Source: Anastrepha obliqua
Taxonomy: Eukaryota > Arthropoda > Insecta > Diptera > Tephritidae
DNA: 64,000 nucleotides
Reading direction: 5' to 3'
Assembly: GCF_027943255.1 (NCBI RefSeq)
Contig: NC_072893.1
Span: 61,350,001-61,414,000, forward strand
Part shown: positions 22,722 through 33,704 of the stretch, in pieces
How positions within the stretch are numbered: position 1 is the first letter of the stretch
Layout of the letters: each line of letters begins with the position of its first letter
Made by a program: the position numbers and the translations under genes
The notes under the pieces: generated by a model
Told to the model about the DNA's origin: nothing
What the model saw: only the letters and a program-made list of their open reading frames with translations
The model's database searches: none

Positions 22722-23190
22722 TTTTTTACACATAGCTATTTTTAAGGAATTTTTTTTTTTAGCAAAATAAAATGCGGTCGTTTTGACTTTATAGTATGTT
22801 CTTATTGACATCAAATAGTATACAAGAACAATTTTTTTTTACATATTTTGTTGTAGTAGTGTGGCACCAAAGTAAGCGTCTTAAAAAAAGGTAGGTGGCT
22901 TGTCAACAGGAGTTTTAGCGCTTCAAGATATCAGAAACGAAAAAGTTCAACTGATTATTATTCTGTACGCTTGTCATTCTGGCAGCTGCTACTTTCGTTT
23001 TTTATTCAGCCCTAACTTTCCATACTACAGTCTGATTTCCACCCGAAAAACATAGCTTTTTTTTTTAAAACTCCGCCATTTTGTTATTTTTCAAAAAAAA
23101 TGTCCCATTGTTGCACCTGTATTTTATTTTCTTAAAAAAAAATTCCTAAAAAGTATCTATAAAAAATGAGTATTTGACCAGATTACTACC
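22698..23190. mobile_element. MITE with about 75-bp terminal inverted repeats
   Basis: Left end GGTAATAGTCTGGTCAAATA pairs with the right-end complement GGTAGTAATCTGGTCAAATA; similarity continues inward through T-rich blocks and AAAATAAAATRC for about 75 bp. Flanked by TGAA on both sides (22694-22697 and 23191-23194). 493 bp, no ORF. Superfamily unassigned. Confidence 0.8.
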
Positions 23191-23194
23191 TGAA

Positions 23195-24031
23195 GTAACA
23201 TGAGTGGGAATTATATTGATTTTACTTAGAATATCATCAACAGAATCTTAGTTTTTTTCGTAAAGAAATCCCTATCAAGATCCCGGTTACGTCAGCAAAT
23301 CGGTTGATTCCCTCAGAATTGCTGAGAGTCGGTTAACAGATTGATGTTGGCCCCACTTCTTCATTCCATCCATTGTGTTAATTTGCAGCCTAGTTCCATT
23401 GGATAATGCTGGAGGTTTAAATTAGGCAGTAATATTAAAGAAACCCACAAACTATAATAATTAGTTAATGTGGCAGCATTCCGGGAGGGTTGAGAGAATT
23501 TAAAAAAATCTATTGGGCAATGTACTGCCTTGTTAGTACCTACTGCATCTATCGAATATAAGGATCGTGCTTCCGGATTAAATTTTGAAAGTATTATATT
23601 AAAACTTTAACTATATCCACCTGGTAGCTGATAATTTTGCTCGCCCTTTAAATCAGTACAACGTGTTTGTTCTAAGATTGCTAATTTCCGGCTATACTTC
23701 CTCAATCAGGTCTTCAATATTTGGAATCGAAACACAAACATTTGTTAGATTGATCTGCCATTTGTCGTTGGAAACTGCTCGCTAGCTACTCTTAGCAAAT
23801 TATTAGTAAGTAAGTACTCTCATACCCAGATCTATTTTGAGGCCTAACTTCCCCTCTCTTATTCAGAAAGTAGAAGAAATACAAATAAGATCTTATTGGG
23901 ACAATCTACCGGGTTTACACCAATCAAAATCAATGATATGTATCATGTATGTATCAAATTAAAATAACTGTAGAATCTTCATAGGAATTCTAACAGGGCT
24001 GGTAGGAATCCACATAGAATGATCATCTTAC
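23195..24031. other. No recognisable gene
   Basis: AT-rich; nothing recognised. Confidence 0.45.
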
Positions 24032-24049
24032 TAACCTTTGAATATATTC

Positions 24050-25115
24050 TTCTTGCATAGCGTTACAACGCGGGGTGCGTCAAAGCTTCCTTCAAAATGC
24101 TCCTCCAAAGCGGTCTATCTTGAGCTGTTGCTTCGTAGTTACGTATTCCCAGCTTCTTAAGATCATGTTCCACTGCGTCTATCCAACGATTCCTCGGTCT
24201 GCCTTTGGCCTTCACACGCATTAACTTTCCTGTCAAGGCTTTCTTCACGGTACAGTCAACAGGCATACGGATCACATGACCTAGCCATCTTATGCGCTGC
24301 GCTTTAACAAAACTCACAGCTGTCTCGTTCTGAGTTAGATCGTTCAGTTCAGAGTTCAATCGGATTCTATAGGTACCATCAGCCATTCTTATTGGGCCAA
24401 AGATCTTTCTTAAAATTTTTCTTTCCATGCGAGTAATCTGAGCACAATAATCAATCTTAAGAGTCCATACCTCACAACCATAGGTATGTTAGGATTGGTC
24501 GAATAAGGGTTTTGTACATAGTGAACTTTGTAGCTTTAGGTAAAAATCGGGACTTGAACAAATTAAGGTGGGCGTAATATGCTTTGTTGGCGGCGTTGAT
24601 GCGATCCCTGACGGCGGAAGTTGAATCACCGCTACATGCGAACATAACTCCTAGGTACTTACAATGCTGCACTGCTTCAAAAGTATAGGCTCCCACATGG
24701 AAATTTTGCATCTGTGCATTCCGCCTCGATTTCAACAGATATTTGGTTTTGCCCTCGTTTACAAAAAGGTCAATACCGTTCGCAATTTTGGTAATTTTTA
24801 GGAAAATTTCTTTTAAGTCATTCCTATTTCTTGAGAGAATAGCGATGCCATCGGCATAAGCACATATTTGGGTTGTTTTAGTTATCAAGGTACCACCTTT
24901 GTTGACTTCCCTTACGACAAAGGGCAGCATCAAATTGAATATGACTGTTGATAAGGCATCACCTTGTTTTACACCGGATTCAATAGGGAACGACTCTGTG
25001 AGCTTCCCTCGAATGATCACTTTTGCTTGTTTATTTGTGAGCGTTGCGCTAACGAGCCTCATTAGTTTGGCAGGTATTCCAAGAATAAGCTATATGTGTT
25101 AGATCCTATCTCTTT
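24050..25115 (-). mobile_element. 5'-truncated LINE (RTE/CR1-like) with target-site duplications
   Basis: Flanked by an 18-bp near-perfect direct repeat, TAACCTTTGAATATATTC (24032-24049) and TAACCTTTGAATATACTC (25116-25133), one mismatch. Minus strand: ILGIPAKLMRLVSATLTN, then RT palm ESGVKQGDALSTVIFNL and CAYADGIAIL (the catalytic YADD has become YADG), VNEGKTKYLL, CKYLGVMF, KTLIRPILTY; frame break near 24470; then MERKILRKIFGPIRMADG, RIRWLGHVIRMP, KGRPRNRWIDAVEHDLKKLG and a stop near 24066. Ends in AAGAAGA next to the repeat rather than poly-A. The endonuclease is lost by 5' truncation. The preserved duplications mean a fairly recent insertion, but the palm mutation kills polymerase activity. 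Confidence 0.88.
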
Positions 25116-25254
25116 TAACCTTTGAATATACTCGGTAACTTCCAGACTCTGTTGGGAGGAATGTGAAATCGCCAAACATATGGACGGGCTCAGCGCTGAT
25201 GCCTAAGTAGCACAAACACTTGAGTAAATATTTTTTACCAGAGGAGGGAAGATA

Positions 25255-26262
25255 TTAAACTATAATCCCATTAAACTGCAAAGGTTGGCGTGCCTAAGCA
25301 TAACAGGGGCCATGCGAACTTCTCCAACTGCTGGCACGGAAGCGCTTTTAAATTTACCACCGCTACGTTTAACAATACAAGAAAAAGCTACTATGAAAGC
25401 AATTTTTTGTTATATGAAAGAGAAACTTAAACCAGGAGATCTTACTGGACACCTCAATATCTTGAACAGGGTTCAACATGCAGTATGCATGGCCCAGGTG
25501 AACAACCTCACGGAACCCGTACTCAATTTTATTAAGAGGCTCAAGGTTATCTTCTTGTCTAGGGAAGAGTGGAACACTAACCCAACATGACTCACAAAAA
25601 CGGCACACAGATGGTTCCGAAACGATCCAAGGAGTAGGAGCTGGAATAGTGGGGCCTAGAGCACACAAATCCCTAACACTAAGCACAGATACTACGATTT
25701 TCCATGCTAAGCTCTTCGCCATAATTGAAACAGTGGAAATCATATCCAAAAGAGGGTTCGAGAAAGTAAAAATTAAATTACTTTGGGCAGCCAATCGATT
25801 CTTAAAACTTTCAATAGCTTCACATTCAAGTCAAAAGTCCCAATAGAGTGTAGCAATGCACTCAAAAAACTGGCCACTCATAATCACGTCTCACTGATTT
25901 GAGTACCAGGGCATGAGGGACACGAAGGAAATGTGAAGGTAGACTTTTATGCACTTACAGGTCACTTTGCCTGTAATAAACACTTTAACACAATCGGATT
26001 ATCAAGTACAAAATCATGCAGGTTCTGCTGTGATGAAGAGGAGTCTATGGCTGTAAGGCATTAAGCCACAGGAGACACAGAATCCTGGAATCCTACTAGA
26101 CGAGGAAGACCTACAATTGCACCCTACTTAGGAGTTGGATCGATTCCTCGGTATACTAAATAATTATATAATAATTAAGTAATTAGGGGCGCACAATAGA
26201 TCAATCTGATCGCAGTGCATAAAGGCCTCAGCCTAACCCGTACTACCATTACCATTACCATA
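25255..26262 (+). mobile_element. RNase H-bearing LINE (I-like), 3' part
   Basis: Frame from 25285 gives the RT-distal block ACLSITGAMRTSPTAGTEAL and LKPGDLTGHLNILN. A frameshift near 25585 leads to RNase H: HTDGSETIQGVGAGI near 25600, FHAKLFAI near 25700, then VPGHEGHEGN near 25905 and a CxxC knuckle (CRFCCDEEE) near 26020. The RNase H Glu (QAE) is Lys and the third motif (DSQAA) is gone. Several stops. The 3' tail is the simple repeat ACCATTACCATT at 26243-26260. Endonuclease and the RT core are absent. Confidence 0.8.
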
Positions 26263-26440
26263 ATCCAATCATCGTGAGAGGCAAAGACAGACCCAAACTG
26301 TCATGGCTACACAACAACCCCGAAGACCTGAAAAAATTAAAAGTAAAAAATTGGAATATGGGAGCTCTTGAGTTAAATAGAAGAACATCATTGAGGAAAT
26401 TAAAGCTCACCTCAACCTCAATAAGGCAAATACTCAAATT
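26263..26440 (+). mobile_element. Possible LINE C-terminal fragment
   Basis: Frame at 26274 reads RGKDRPKLSWLHNNPEDLKKLKVKNW (in parts: DRPKLSWLHN, EDLKKLKVKNW), resembling the KGRPxLRWxDxVExDLxKLxxxxW block of RTE/CR1-like RT proteins. Only about 50 residues align. Confidence 0.45.
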
Positions 26441-26799
26441 TTTTCAGAAAGTTGAGGTCGGAGATGTACTCTGAATCCATGAAGGACACAATAGATTCTT
26501 CATAATAATACTAATAAGATGGTTTTATACATTTTCTGCTTAAATTAGTTTACAAGTTTTTATTTAGTCCACTCACTCGAATAGTCTAACCTTCCGGACG
26601 GCAGATAGCCAAACGTAAAGTATGCCATGCTATGCCGACAGCTAAGGTATACTCAGGTAATATAAAAAAATGTACTACTGATCCGAATTCCGTCAGGCTC
26701 TAAGATTGGCGCACGAACATGCTGAAATTTCAGACCAAATATTTGCTACAAATATGTTTGATGTACGACGCCTTTTGCAGAAACTATAAATCCTGCGAT
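26441..26799. other. No recognisable gene
   Basis: AT-rich spacer before the (TA)n tail of the next SINE. Confidence 0.45.
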
Positions 26800-27121
26800 A
26801 TATATAATATATATAAATAAATATATATATATATAATTGGCGCGTACACCCGTTTTGGGTATTTGACAGAGTTTCTCCTCCGTTTTTGTGGCATGCGTCT
26901 TGATGTTGTTCCACAAATGGAGGGACCTACAGTTTCAAGCCGTCTCCGAACGGCAGATATTTTATATGAAGAGCTTTTTCATGGTATTGCCCGCCGAGGG
27001 GTGACCGCTATTAGAAGAAACTTTTTCTTCATTTCGGTATTTCACCGAGATTCGAACCTACTTTGTCTCTGAATTCGGAAAAGCAGTCACGCATCACCCT
27101 ATTCGGCTACGGCGGCCGCCG
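26800..27121 (-). mobile_element. tRNA-derived SINE, copy 3
   Basis: Near complete. On the minus strand: head GGCGGCCGCCGTAGCCGAAT at 27120, body words, the ATCAAGACGC block, then GGGTGTACGCGCCAATTATA followed by a (TA)n tail at 26797-26836. The A box is well preserved; the B box (GGTTCGAATCTC) is at about 27045-27056. Confidence 0.85.
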
Positions 27122-27123
27122 TA

Positions 27124-27268
27124 CCAATTTAAAATTTAGTGCAGAGAAAATTCTTTAAGAAAACCATTATTTTCTCGGTAAATGGTTGTAGTGATCGATA
27201 TCTCGTAAAGTATCGACCAAACAATTTAAAGTTTATGTTCGTTGGCGAAGTGAAACTTCACACTTCAC
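27124..27268 (+). mobile_element. Mariner 5' end fragment
   Basis: 145 bp that repeats 28774-28918 at high identity (TTTAGTGCAGAGAAAATTCT, then ATGGTTGTAGTGATCGAT). It is the 5' untranslated leader of that mariner family, cut before the ATG. It directly abuts the SINE head. Confidence 0.75.
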
Positions 27269-28773
27269 ACTTCCTCCGATAGGGTGGTTTATTTTGCGCC
27301 ACCTTGTATAACATATTTTCGGCTTTCGTTTTCAGTGGCCATCATAGATTCAACCAGCAGATTTCATGCAGTATAAAGCCTTGGAATACACAAATTACTT
27401 TACTTTGTCGGTACAGCAAAATGGGCCGGATTTTCCTAGTATTATCTGAGATTCACTTTATGCTCGTATATTTGTATAACAACACACACACACATACACG
27501 TCAGAAACCAATGCAGAATCTCAACGTTAAGAAGAATTATTGCACATACATATATACATACGTACTTAAATATTCTAGCCGTATTTTAAAGGCACTTTAG
27601 GCATTCAGCAGCTTTCAAGATATATTTAAACATCCCATAATTCCAACTAAAAGTGTAAATCTCGTTCAATTCCTACTTCAAGTTTACTAATCACTAACGT
27701 TAATTAATGAAGTAATGAAAATACCAAACATCTGCATTCATACCATATCCGCCTATTTAATTCGAATAATTTGTCTGCATTATTGCTGTTCTAAAGTGTG
27801 CCATAGCAGCAGCTTAATGTGGTACGTAGCAGTGTTGTTGCAACTCTTACTCTTACGCTCTGTTGCAGCAATTACAATACACATAAATAAAACCAACACA
27901 CAACAATAAAGTGTGTTAAGATTTGCAGAATAAATCTCTGGTATTTACGAAATGAAATCCACCTTCGCACAATAAAAATGAGCCATTAAAAATGCACTTA
28001 ACAATGGGATGTGTGGCACGCAACTGCTACCGAAGAAAAGTGGCACGATTAGCAAATAGAGAGTGGGCAGGTGAGTGGCAGCTGGAGAGAAGTATACGCA
28101 CATTAACTACGTGGCAGTGCTATAAAATATACGTGGACCTTAAGTGGCGTTGATGCGGAAGCTAAGTATTGGAAGGATATGTGCACACACATACGCTTGT
28201 GTGTTTGTATGTGGCATTAAACGTAAAGGAAATGTGTTTGACATGTAGTTTTAGCGTATTAGGTTGGACTTTATAGGCGCGAAACTGTGACGTGTGACTA
28301 AGGCTGTCGACTTTAAGATTCGGCACGACGCATCATTCGTAAGTACCGTTGTGATAGAGCTATAAAACGTACAACATTTCGAGAGTAATTAGCTGTTGAA
28401 ATTACCCATTAGTAGGGGCATAAAATTGTCCTCAAAACTGATTTGATTCAAGGCAATGGTAAGCAAACTAAACACATATGCACGTATATACATATACACA
28501 TACATGCATTCCAAGACTCGAAAAAAATTAAATCACTACTTCAATAAGAAGAAGAAAGCCATGTCTGTACATGGAAAATTTCTTTAAAAGAGTGAGCGAA
28601 AGAGATGCAGAGAGGTTAAATAGAATACATTTAGATTATTTCTAGAATTTTTGTCAGTCTGTTTGCCTGTTTAAACTCACCAATCATCAAAACTACTGAA
28701 TATATTGTATTTCCAAGTAGCTTTAATTATTGAGTAGACAATAACCTTAAGGCATATAGGCAAAAAATATATA
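27269..28773. other. No recognisable gene
   Basis: Host-like, AT-rich. Holds a short (CA)n run at 27482-27494 and a possible transposon-end remnant AGGGTGGTTTATTTTGCGCC near 27280-27300. Nothing else recognised. Confidence 0.4.
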
Positions 28774-29300
28774 CTAATTTAAGATTTAGTGCAGAGAAAA
28801 TTCTTTAAGAAATCCATTATTTTCTCGGTAGATGGTTGTAGTGATCGATACCTCGTAAACTATCGATCAAACAATTTAAAGTTTATGTTCGTTTTCAAGG
28901 TGAAATTTCACACTAAACAAATGTTTTGTGCTGTGTTTTGTTTGTTCCATTTAGTAATGAGTTACAGGGTGTTAACAATGGAAGTTAACAAAGAAAAAAT
29001 TCGGTACATTTTACAGTACAACAGTTTCTGTGATAAGGCGAAAATGCAAGCCAGGGCGCTGGAATTGTGAATGACGCTTATGGTGCCGATATGTGCCGTA
29101 TGCAACAGCTAATTAGCTGCAACTTTGGTTTCGTCGATTCCGTTTAGGCATTTTTGATGTTAGAGAAAATGTCGATAATATCGAAAATGTCGATAAAATA
29201 AGAGAAATGATCGAGAGCTAAAAACCGACCATGAGAAAGTTTTAAACCATGTGGGCAAAACTTCCCAAACAATATCTCATAGAAAATCGTATCGAAACGT
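28774..29300 (+). mobile_element. Mariner 5' half (mauritiana/cecropia-like)
   Basis: Leader identical in layout to 27124-27268, then ATG 28978 with MEVNKEKIRYILQYNSFCDK (N-terminal HTH start), a stop at 29068, and continuation in other frames: GIVNDAYGAD, LQLWFRRFRLGIFDVREN, DKIREMIES. This is the N-terminal DNA-binding region. The catalytic half is missing. The fragment at 46217-46680 minus looks like the C-terminal half of the same kind of mariner. Confidence 0.8.
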
Positions 29301-29424
29301 CTAAAAAATGTCGCACAATTTAAATATTTCTTATTAAAAAAGCATTTTTTTCCTTGTTCACTCCTCTCGGGAGCATAGGGCCTCCACAAGACTCAGTCGG
29401 GCGTTGGTTTCTTTAATCTGTGTT

Positions 29425-29862
29425 TTTTTTTTATTTCTGACAAGGTAGGTGATTAGTCTGCCGCTACCAGTCCTAAGTAGTGGGAATGCCCACCTGTCGT
29501 TGCTTAGGAACAACACCTTCTTACTGCTTGGAGCGCCATCTGTGTCTCAGATATTTATGACAGAAGGATCGCACAGGACTTTGCTAAATTTGGTGTATCG
29601 GCGCTATTATCGCGATTGCCCACTTCCTGTGCGGTTTTCTTTGTTTTGTTTTGTTGCTTACCAGCCAGCCACAATACAAATAATGCGCTGACTATTGTGC
29701 GGAAGGGAGGAGATGGAAAGGATAAGTTTTTGGTGGAATGGAATTGGAGGATTTTTTTTTTCGTTTTTGGAAACAGGGAAAGTAGGAATATTTGGAAAAG
29801 TACGAGGACCGTGTTTTACGTGGGATTCGAGCCTACAACTAGACTACCGAGTCCGCATTATT
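29425..29862 (-). mobile_element. Possible second SINE family (tRNA-like head, poly-A tail)
   Basis: On the minus strand a tRNA-like head GCGGACTCGGTAGTCTAG has a good A box (TAGTCTAGTTG), and almost at once a B box GGCTCGAATCCC; the stretch normally between them is missing. A body of about 390 bp follows, ending in an A-run (complement of T10 at 29425). No ORF motif. Target-site duplications not seen. Only one copy here, so this is tentative. Confidence 0.45.
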
Positions 29863-30222
29863 ATATCTAAGAAATATATGTACATATATTAAAAATATTT
29901 ATATTATTATTTTGTATTAATTTTTAGTCGATTTCTATCGCCTTTAATGTTACTATAAAAATTCTAATTTGGCTTAGCTACAACGCCAATTCGCTCAAGC
30001 AAAACGACCAAGCAGTCACACCATTACACAACTAGGTGCCTGTCAAACTCACACTTGGGTGCCTGTCAAAAAAATAGGGAGAATAAGAGTGTTTTTACTT
30101 GCGATTATTTACAATGATCACAATTCTCTAAAACGATTTGACGCAGAGCATGCCGAAGTACGATTCACCGTTCAACTCAGATTCCGAACCTAAGTATGCA
30201 GTGGAGATGTATTAGAGATAAA
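29863..30222. other. No recognisable gene
   Basis: AT-rich; nothing recognised except a short direct repeat of CACAACTAGGTGCCTGTCAAA-like words near 30025-30070. Confidence 0.4.
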
Positions 30223-30223
30223 T

Positions 30224-31050
30224 GGGGTTGCCAAATGCTTAAAAGCTAAGGTAAAAGCAGGTGTTAAAATATTGATATGAAATAAAAGAAGTTTGGGAAA
30301 GCATTAAAACAGACATATCTTTTAATAGGGATGCCACCTCTCTGTACCATATGGATGATATTTTGCTATGCTAAGCCAAATTTAAGATAGAAATATGTTC
30401 GTTCCGGGAGAGGCAATTTTATTTTTTATACGTTAGATATACGTAATACTTAGTAGTCGAAACAACCAGCATTGGATAGGCAGCATTAAATAGAACTGCC
30501 ACTTTTAAACTAAAATTTAAAACTAAAACTAATTACAAATTAAAACTTATTAAATATGACAGTTAAGAACATTGTAAAGGTTACAATATTTGTATAAAAC
30601 GACAGCTGTTTAAAAAAGTTCTAACACAGACTTTTTAGAATAGGGCTGCCACCTAGCAAACAAGTTTAAATTTAGCTAATAAATGTAATTAAATAAAGTA
30701 CTACAATACTATGGATAATTTATTGTTATTTAAGTGTAACTTAAAACAGAAATATATATTTTTAAATAGGATTGCCACCTATCTAAAAAACTAAAAAAAA
30801 TGAAATCCACTAGCTACAGAAAAATAAACATAACAATATTGGTCCCAAAAGAAAGCCTTTGGAAAAAGTTTTAGTTCAGGCTTATTTTGGTACAGCGTTG
30901 CCACCAAACTAAAATTAATAATTAAATAAGTATGCTGTTTGGAGGCGGAGATACACGAAACGTGTTTGGAAATAACCGAATTCAGCAACATTTTTAATAG
31001 GGTTGCCACTTTATTTATTAATATTTTTTTTTTAATTCAAGAGTGCCACC
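30224..31050. repeat. Block of recurring AATAGGGTTGCCACC motifs
   Basis: The core, usually preceded by CAGAC/T-rich sequence, recurs at about 30323, 30488, 30638, 30764, 30890, 30995 and 31034, with a partial at 30224. Intervals between GCCAC cores are about 164, 151, 126, 126, 105 and 40 bp. Flanking words (TTTGGAAA, ACAGAC, CTAAAA) also recur, so it looks like a decayed tandem array of a unit near 125 bp. No coding function. Confidence 0.65.
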
Positions 31051-32007
31051 AATAATCACAAAACTAGCTCTGAAATAAAAAAAATTACAAAAAAATATAC
31101 GAAATATATACTATAATACGAAATATGTACATTAATTAAAAACGGAAATATAATTCTAAAAAATTAGAAATTCGCCAAGACATATAATTTTTTCAAATTG
31201 AAAGAATAAAATAAAATTTTGCAGAGTATAAAACGAGACTCTAAGATACTCAAGGGCGAATACTGAGTGACTATCTAATAATGGACGAGGGGATGAAGCG
31301 AAAGACTTGAAGTCCATACCACAGTGTTTTGCGAAAGTAGAATTCAAAGATATTACAGGGTGCCTATCAACTAACATCTAAGATGGGAAAATGGGGTTGG
31401 TGGTGCAAAACCACATCCTATCTCAGCTAAATGTCAACCGCACCCTCACGTGGCAGCTCTTGTTTAAACCGAATGAGACCGAGTAAAGACGAGATAACTT
31501 TCCATAAGCGAGGAGGATATTCCTATGCCTTGCCAGCCTAGTGGCAAATCGGCAACTTCGGGTGCTTACGGTAGTTGAGCACATTTGTATATGTGGCTAT
31601 AACTTCTAAGAATCATTATTTCTCTTTTTGACCTTTTTCAGATGAAACATGGAGGTTGACGTGAATTGGAAGCAGGAACGCTCTGACACCTTCCGATCTG
31701 CAGAATTTATTTACCTCACTCATTGACGAGTATCCTTCAAGATCAATGAGAATGACAGATAGCTATCTTCCAATCCTACAGGGGTTCCTATTATCATGCA
31801 CACGAAGTTTTCAGCCACCGTTACGGTTGTTGGATGGCTGAAAGTTTCCATGACCACAAAACACCGAACGAATAGCTGGCTAACTCCCGAGACCTTAATC
31901 CCCTGGCTTACTACGTACGAGGCGTAGTTGAGCATGAAAGCAATAAGCATCTTCATAAAACCATTTCTTCTCTGAAGGCTGTAATTAATACTGTTATAGT
32001 TAATATG
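31051..32007. other. No recognisable gene
   Basis: AT-rich. The GC-richer patch 31380-31560 shows no motif in any frame. Confidence 0.4.
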
Positions 32008-32325
32008 GTGGCCGCCGTAGCCGAATGGGCTGGTGTGTGACTATCATTCTGAAGACGTAGGTTCGAATTTGCGTGAAATACCAAAATGAAGAAAATGTTT
32101 TTTTTTAATTGCGGTCGCCTCTTGGCAAGCAATAGCAAATTTCCGAGTGTATTTCTGCCACGGAAAAGATCCCTCACCAAAAATATCTGCCGTTGGGAAT
32201 CGGCTTAAAATTGTAGGTCCCTCCATTTGTGGAAAAACATCAAGACGTATGCCACAAATAGAAGGAGGAGCTCGACCAAACACCCAAAAAGGGTGTACGC
32301 GCCAATTACATACCTATACCTATAT
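32008..32325 (+). mobile_element. tRNA-derived SINE, copy 4
   Basis: Complete-looking. Head GTGGCCGCCGTAGCCGAATG, B box GGTTCGAATTTG near 32061, body (AGCAATAGCAAATTTCCGAG, GTCGGCTTAAAATTGTAGG), AACATCAAGACGT, GGGTGTACGCGCCAATTACA at the 3' end. The tail is CATA/CCTATA rather than pure (TA)n. Confidence 0.88.
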
Positions 32326-33704
32326 CCAGATGTTCTTAGTAAATTTTGATACAAATTTGTCGAATTTTTATAAATCTGGTACAAAGATTTAAGCTTTGAT
32401 TTATGTGAAATTAGCTGTAGAGTAGACCATATTTTTATGAGATATTAAAGGAAATTCAAAAACGAAAGAAAAATACTCACAACTGAACAAAATGTTATGG
32501 TACTACAGTAAAAATACAGACACAACATAAATATTTTGAAAATAAAAAATCGAAAAATAAATAATAAACAAGAAACAAAAGAAAAAAGTACCTTTCCCAT
32601 TACTTTTGCGGACGTTCTCAGTATTCCAACATTTCAATTGGGCAATATATGGAGCCACAAACTAGCAGCAGTTAAAGCTCCCTAGGCACACCCCATACAC
32701 CGACATGAGCGGCCATTTATGGAATTTTTAAATTGAAAACAATTAATTACAAGGCTTCGAGATGACAATGCGCCACAAGCTGGCGCGTTGTGTAATGGGA
32801 GAGATGGAGGAAATAAAAATTTCACAAGAGACGTTAACATTTTAATTAAAGCCAACGAATTGCAAAGGGTGCATGGCGCAAATCATTTTATACTGTAGCT
32901 CTGTGAAATTGGAGAAATATTTTCTGTGTTTGTATGATATTTGCACGAGTATGTGTGAATCTGTGTGACATTTGACATGATATATGCCAGCAATTATCGA
33001 TGTTCAATTGCAATTAAAAAAAAAATATAAATAGAAGGCACGAAATAAAAAATCAAAGAAAATAAAGTACAGGCAACCAAACGAGTGAATAAATATGAGA
33101 GAAGAAGAAGAAGAAGCAAAGGGTGTGTAAAATGCATTGCTTGCAAAGTTTTCCAGTTTGGTAGTCTGTCGCGTGAGTTGAAATCTAATTTGCAAACATT
33201 AAATAATGGCAATGCATTTTATATCTACATACTTTGCTTAATCCTTTTTTTCACCACATTGTAAATAATAGAGTTAGCATAATTTAATTTAATTTCAGCA
33301 TATCCTTTGGGAAACTGTGCATATTCGCATTTATTAAATGCAAAAGTGTAAACAAAAAGGCAGTACGACGTATTTGCCTTTAAGCCAATTAGTAGTTCCG
33401 CCGAAAACAAATAAAGCCACAAATCCGTATAGAATTGTGAGATAAAAATTACACTTTGGTGTAGAATTGTGGTTGCAGCTCAGATTTGACTGAAATTGCT
33501 GTAGAGACTCAGCTGCAATTTAATTATCTCCGAATATTCAACGATAAAATTGTTTTGTACAAAACTGCCATTTGGATTTTGTAAAGCGATGAAAGTTTTG
33601 ATATTATGCGAGTGCGGAAATGTATAGCTATTTGTGTGAGAAGGTAAAGGAATGGAGTTGAGGACTGCTGAAAATTTTTCTAAGCACTTAGACAATCTTG
33701 TTAT
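32326..33704. other. No recognisable gene
   Basis: AT-rich host-like sequence with a (GAA)n run at about 33098-33116. Minus-strand frames near 33004-33212 are the poly-T/AT shadow of this composition. Confidence 0.45.

Noticed and set aside
29840..29862. Possible functional tRNA gene on the minus strand
   Set aside because: A and B boxes are only two bases apart, so no tRNA body can form; kept only as a possible SINE head.
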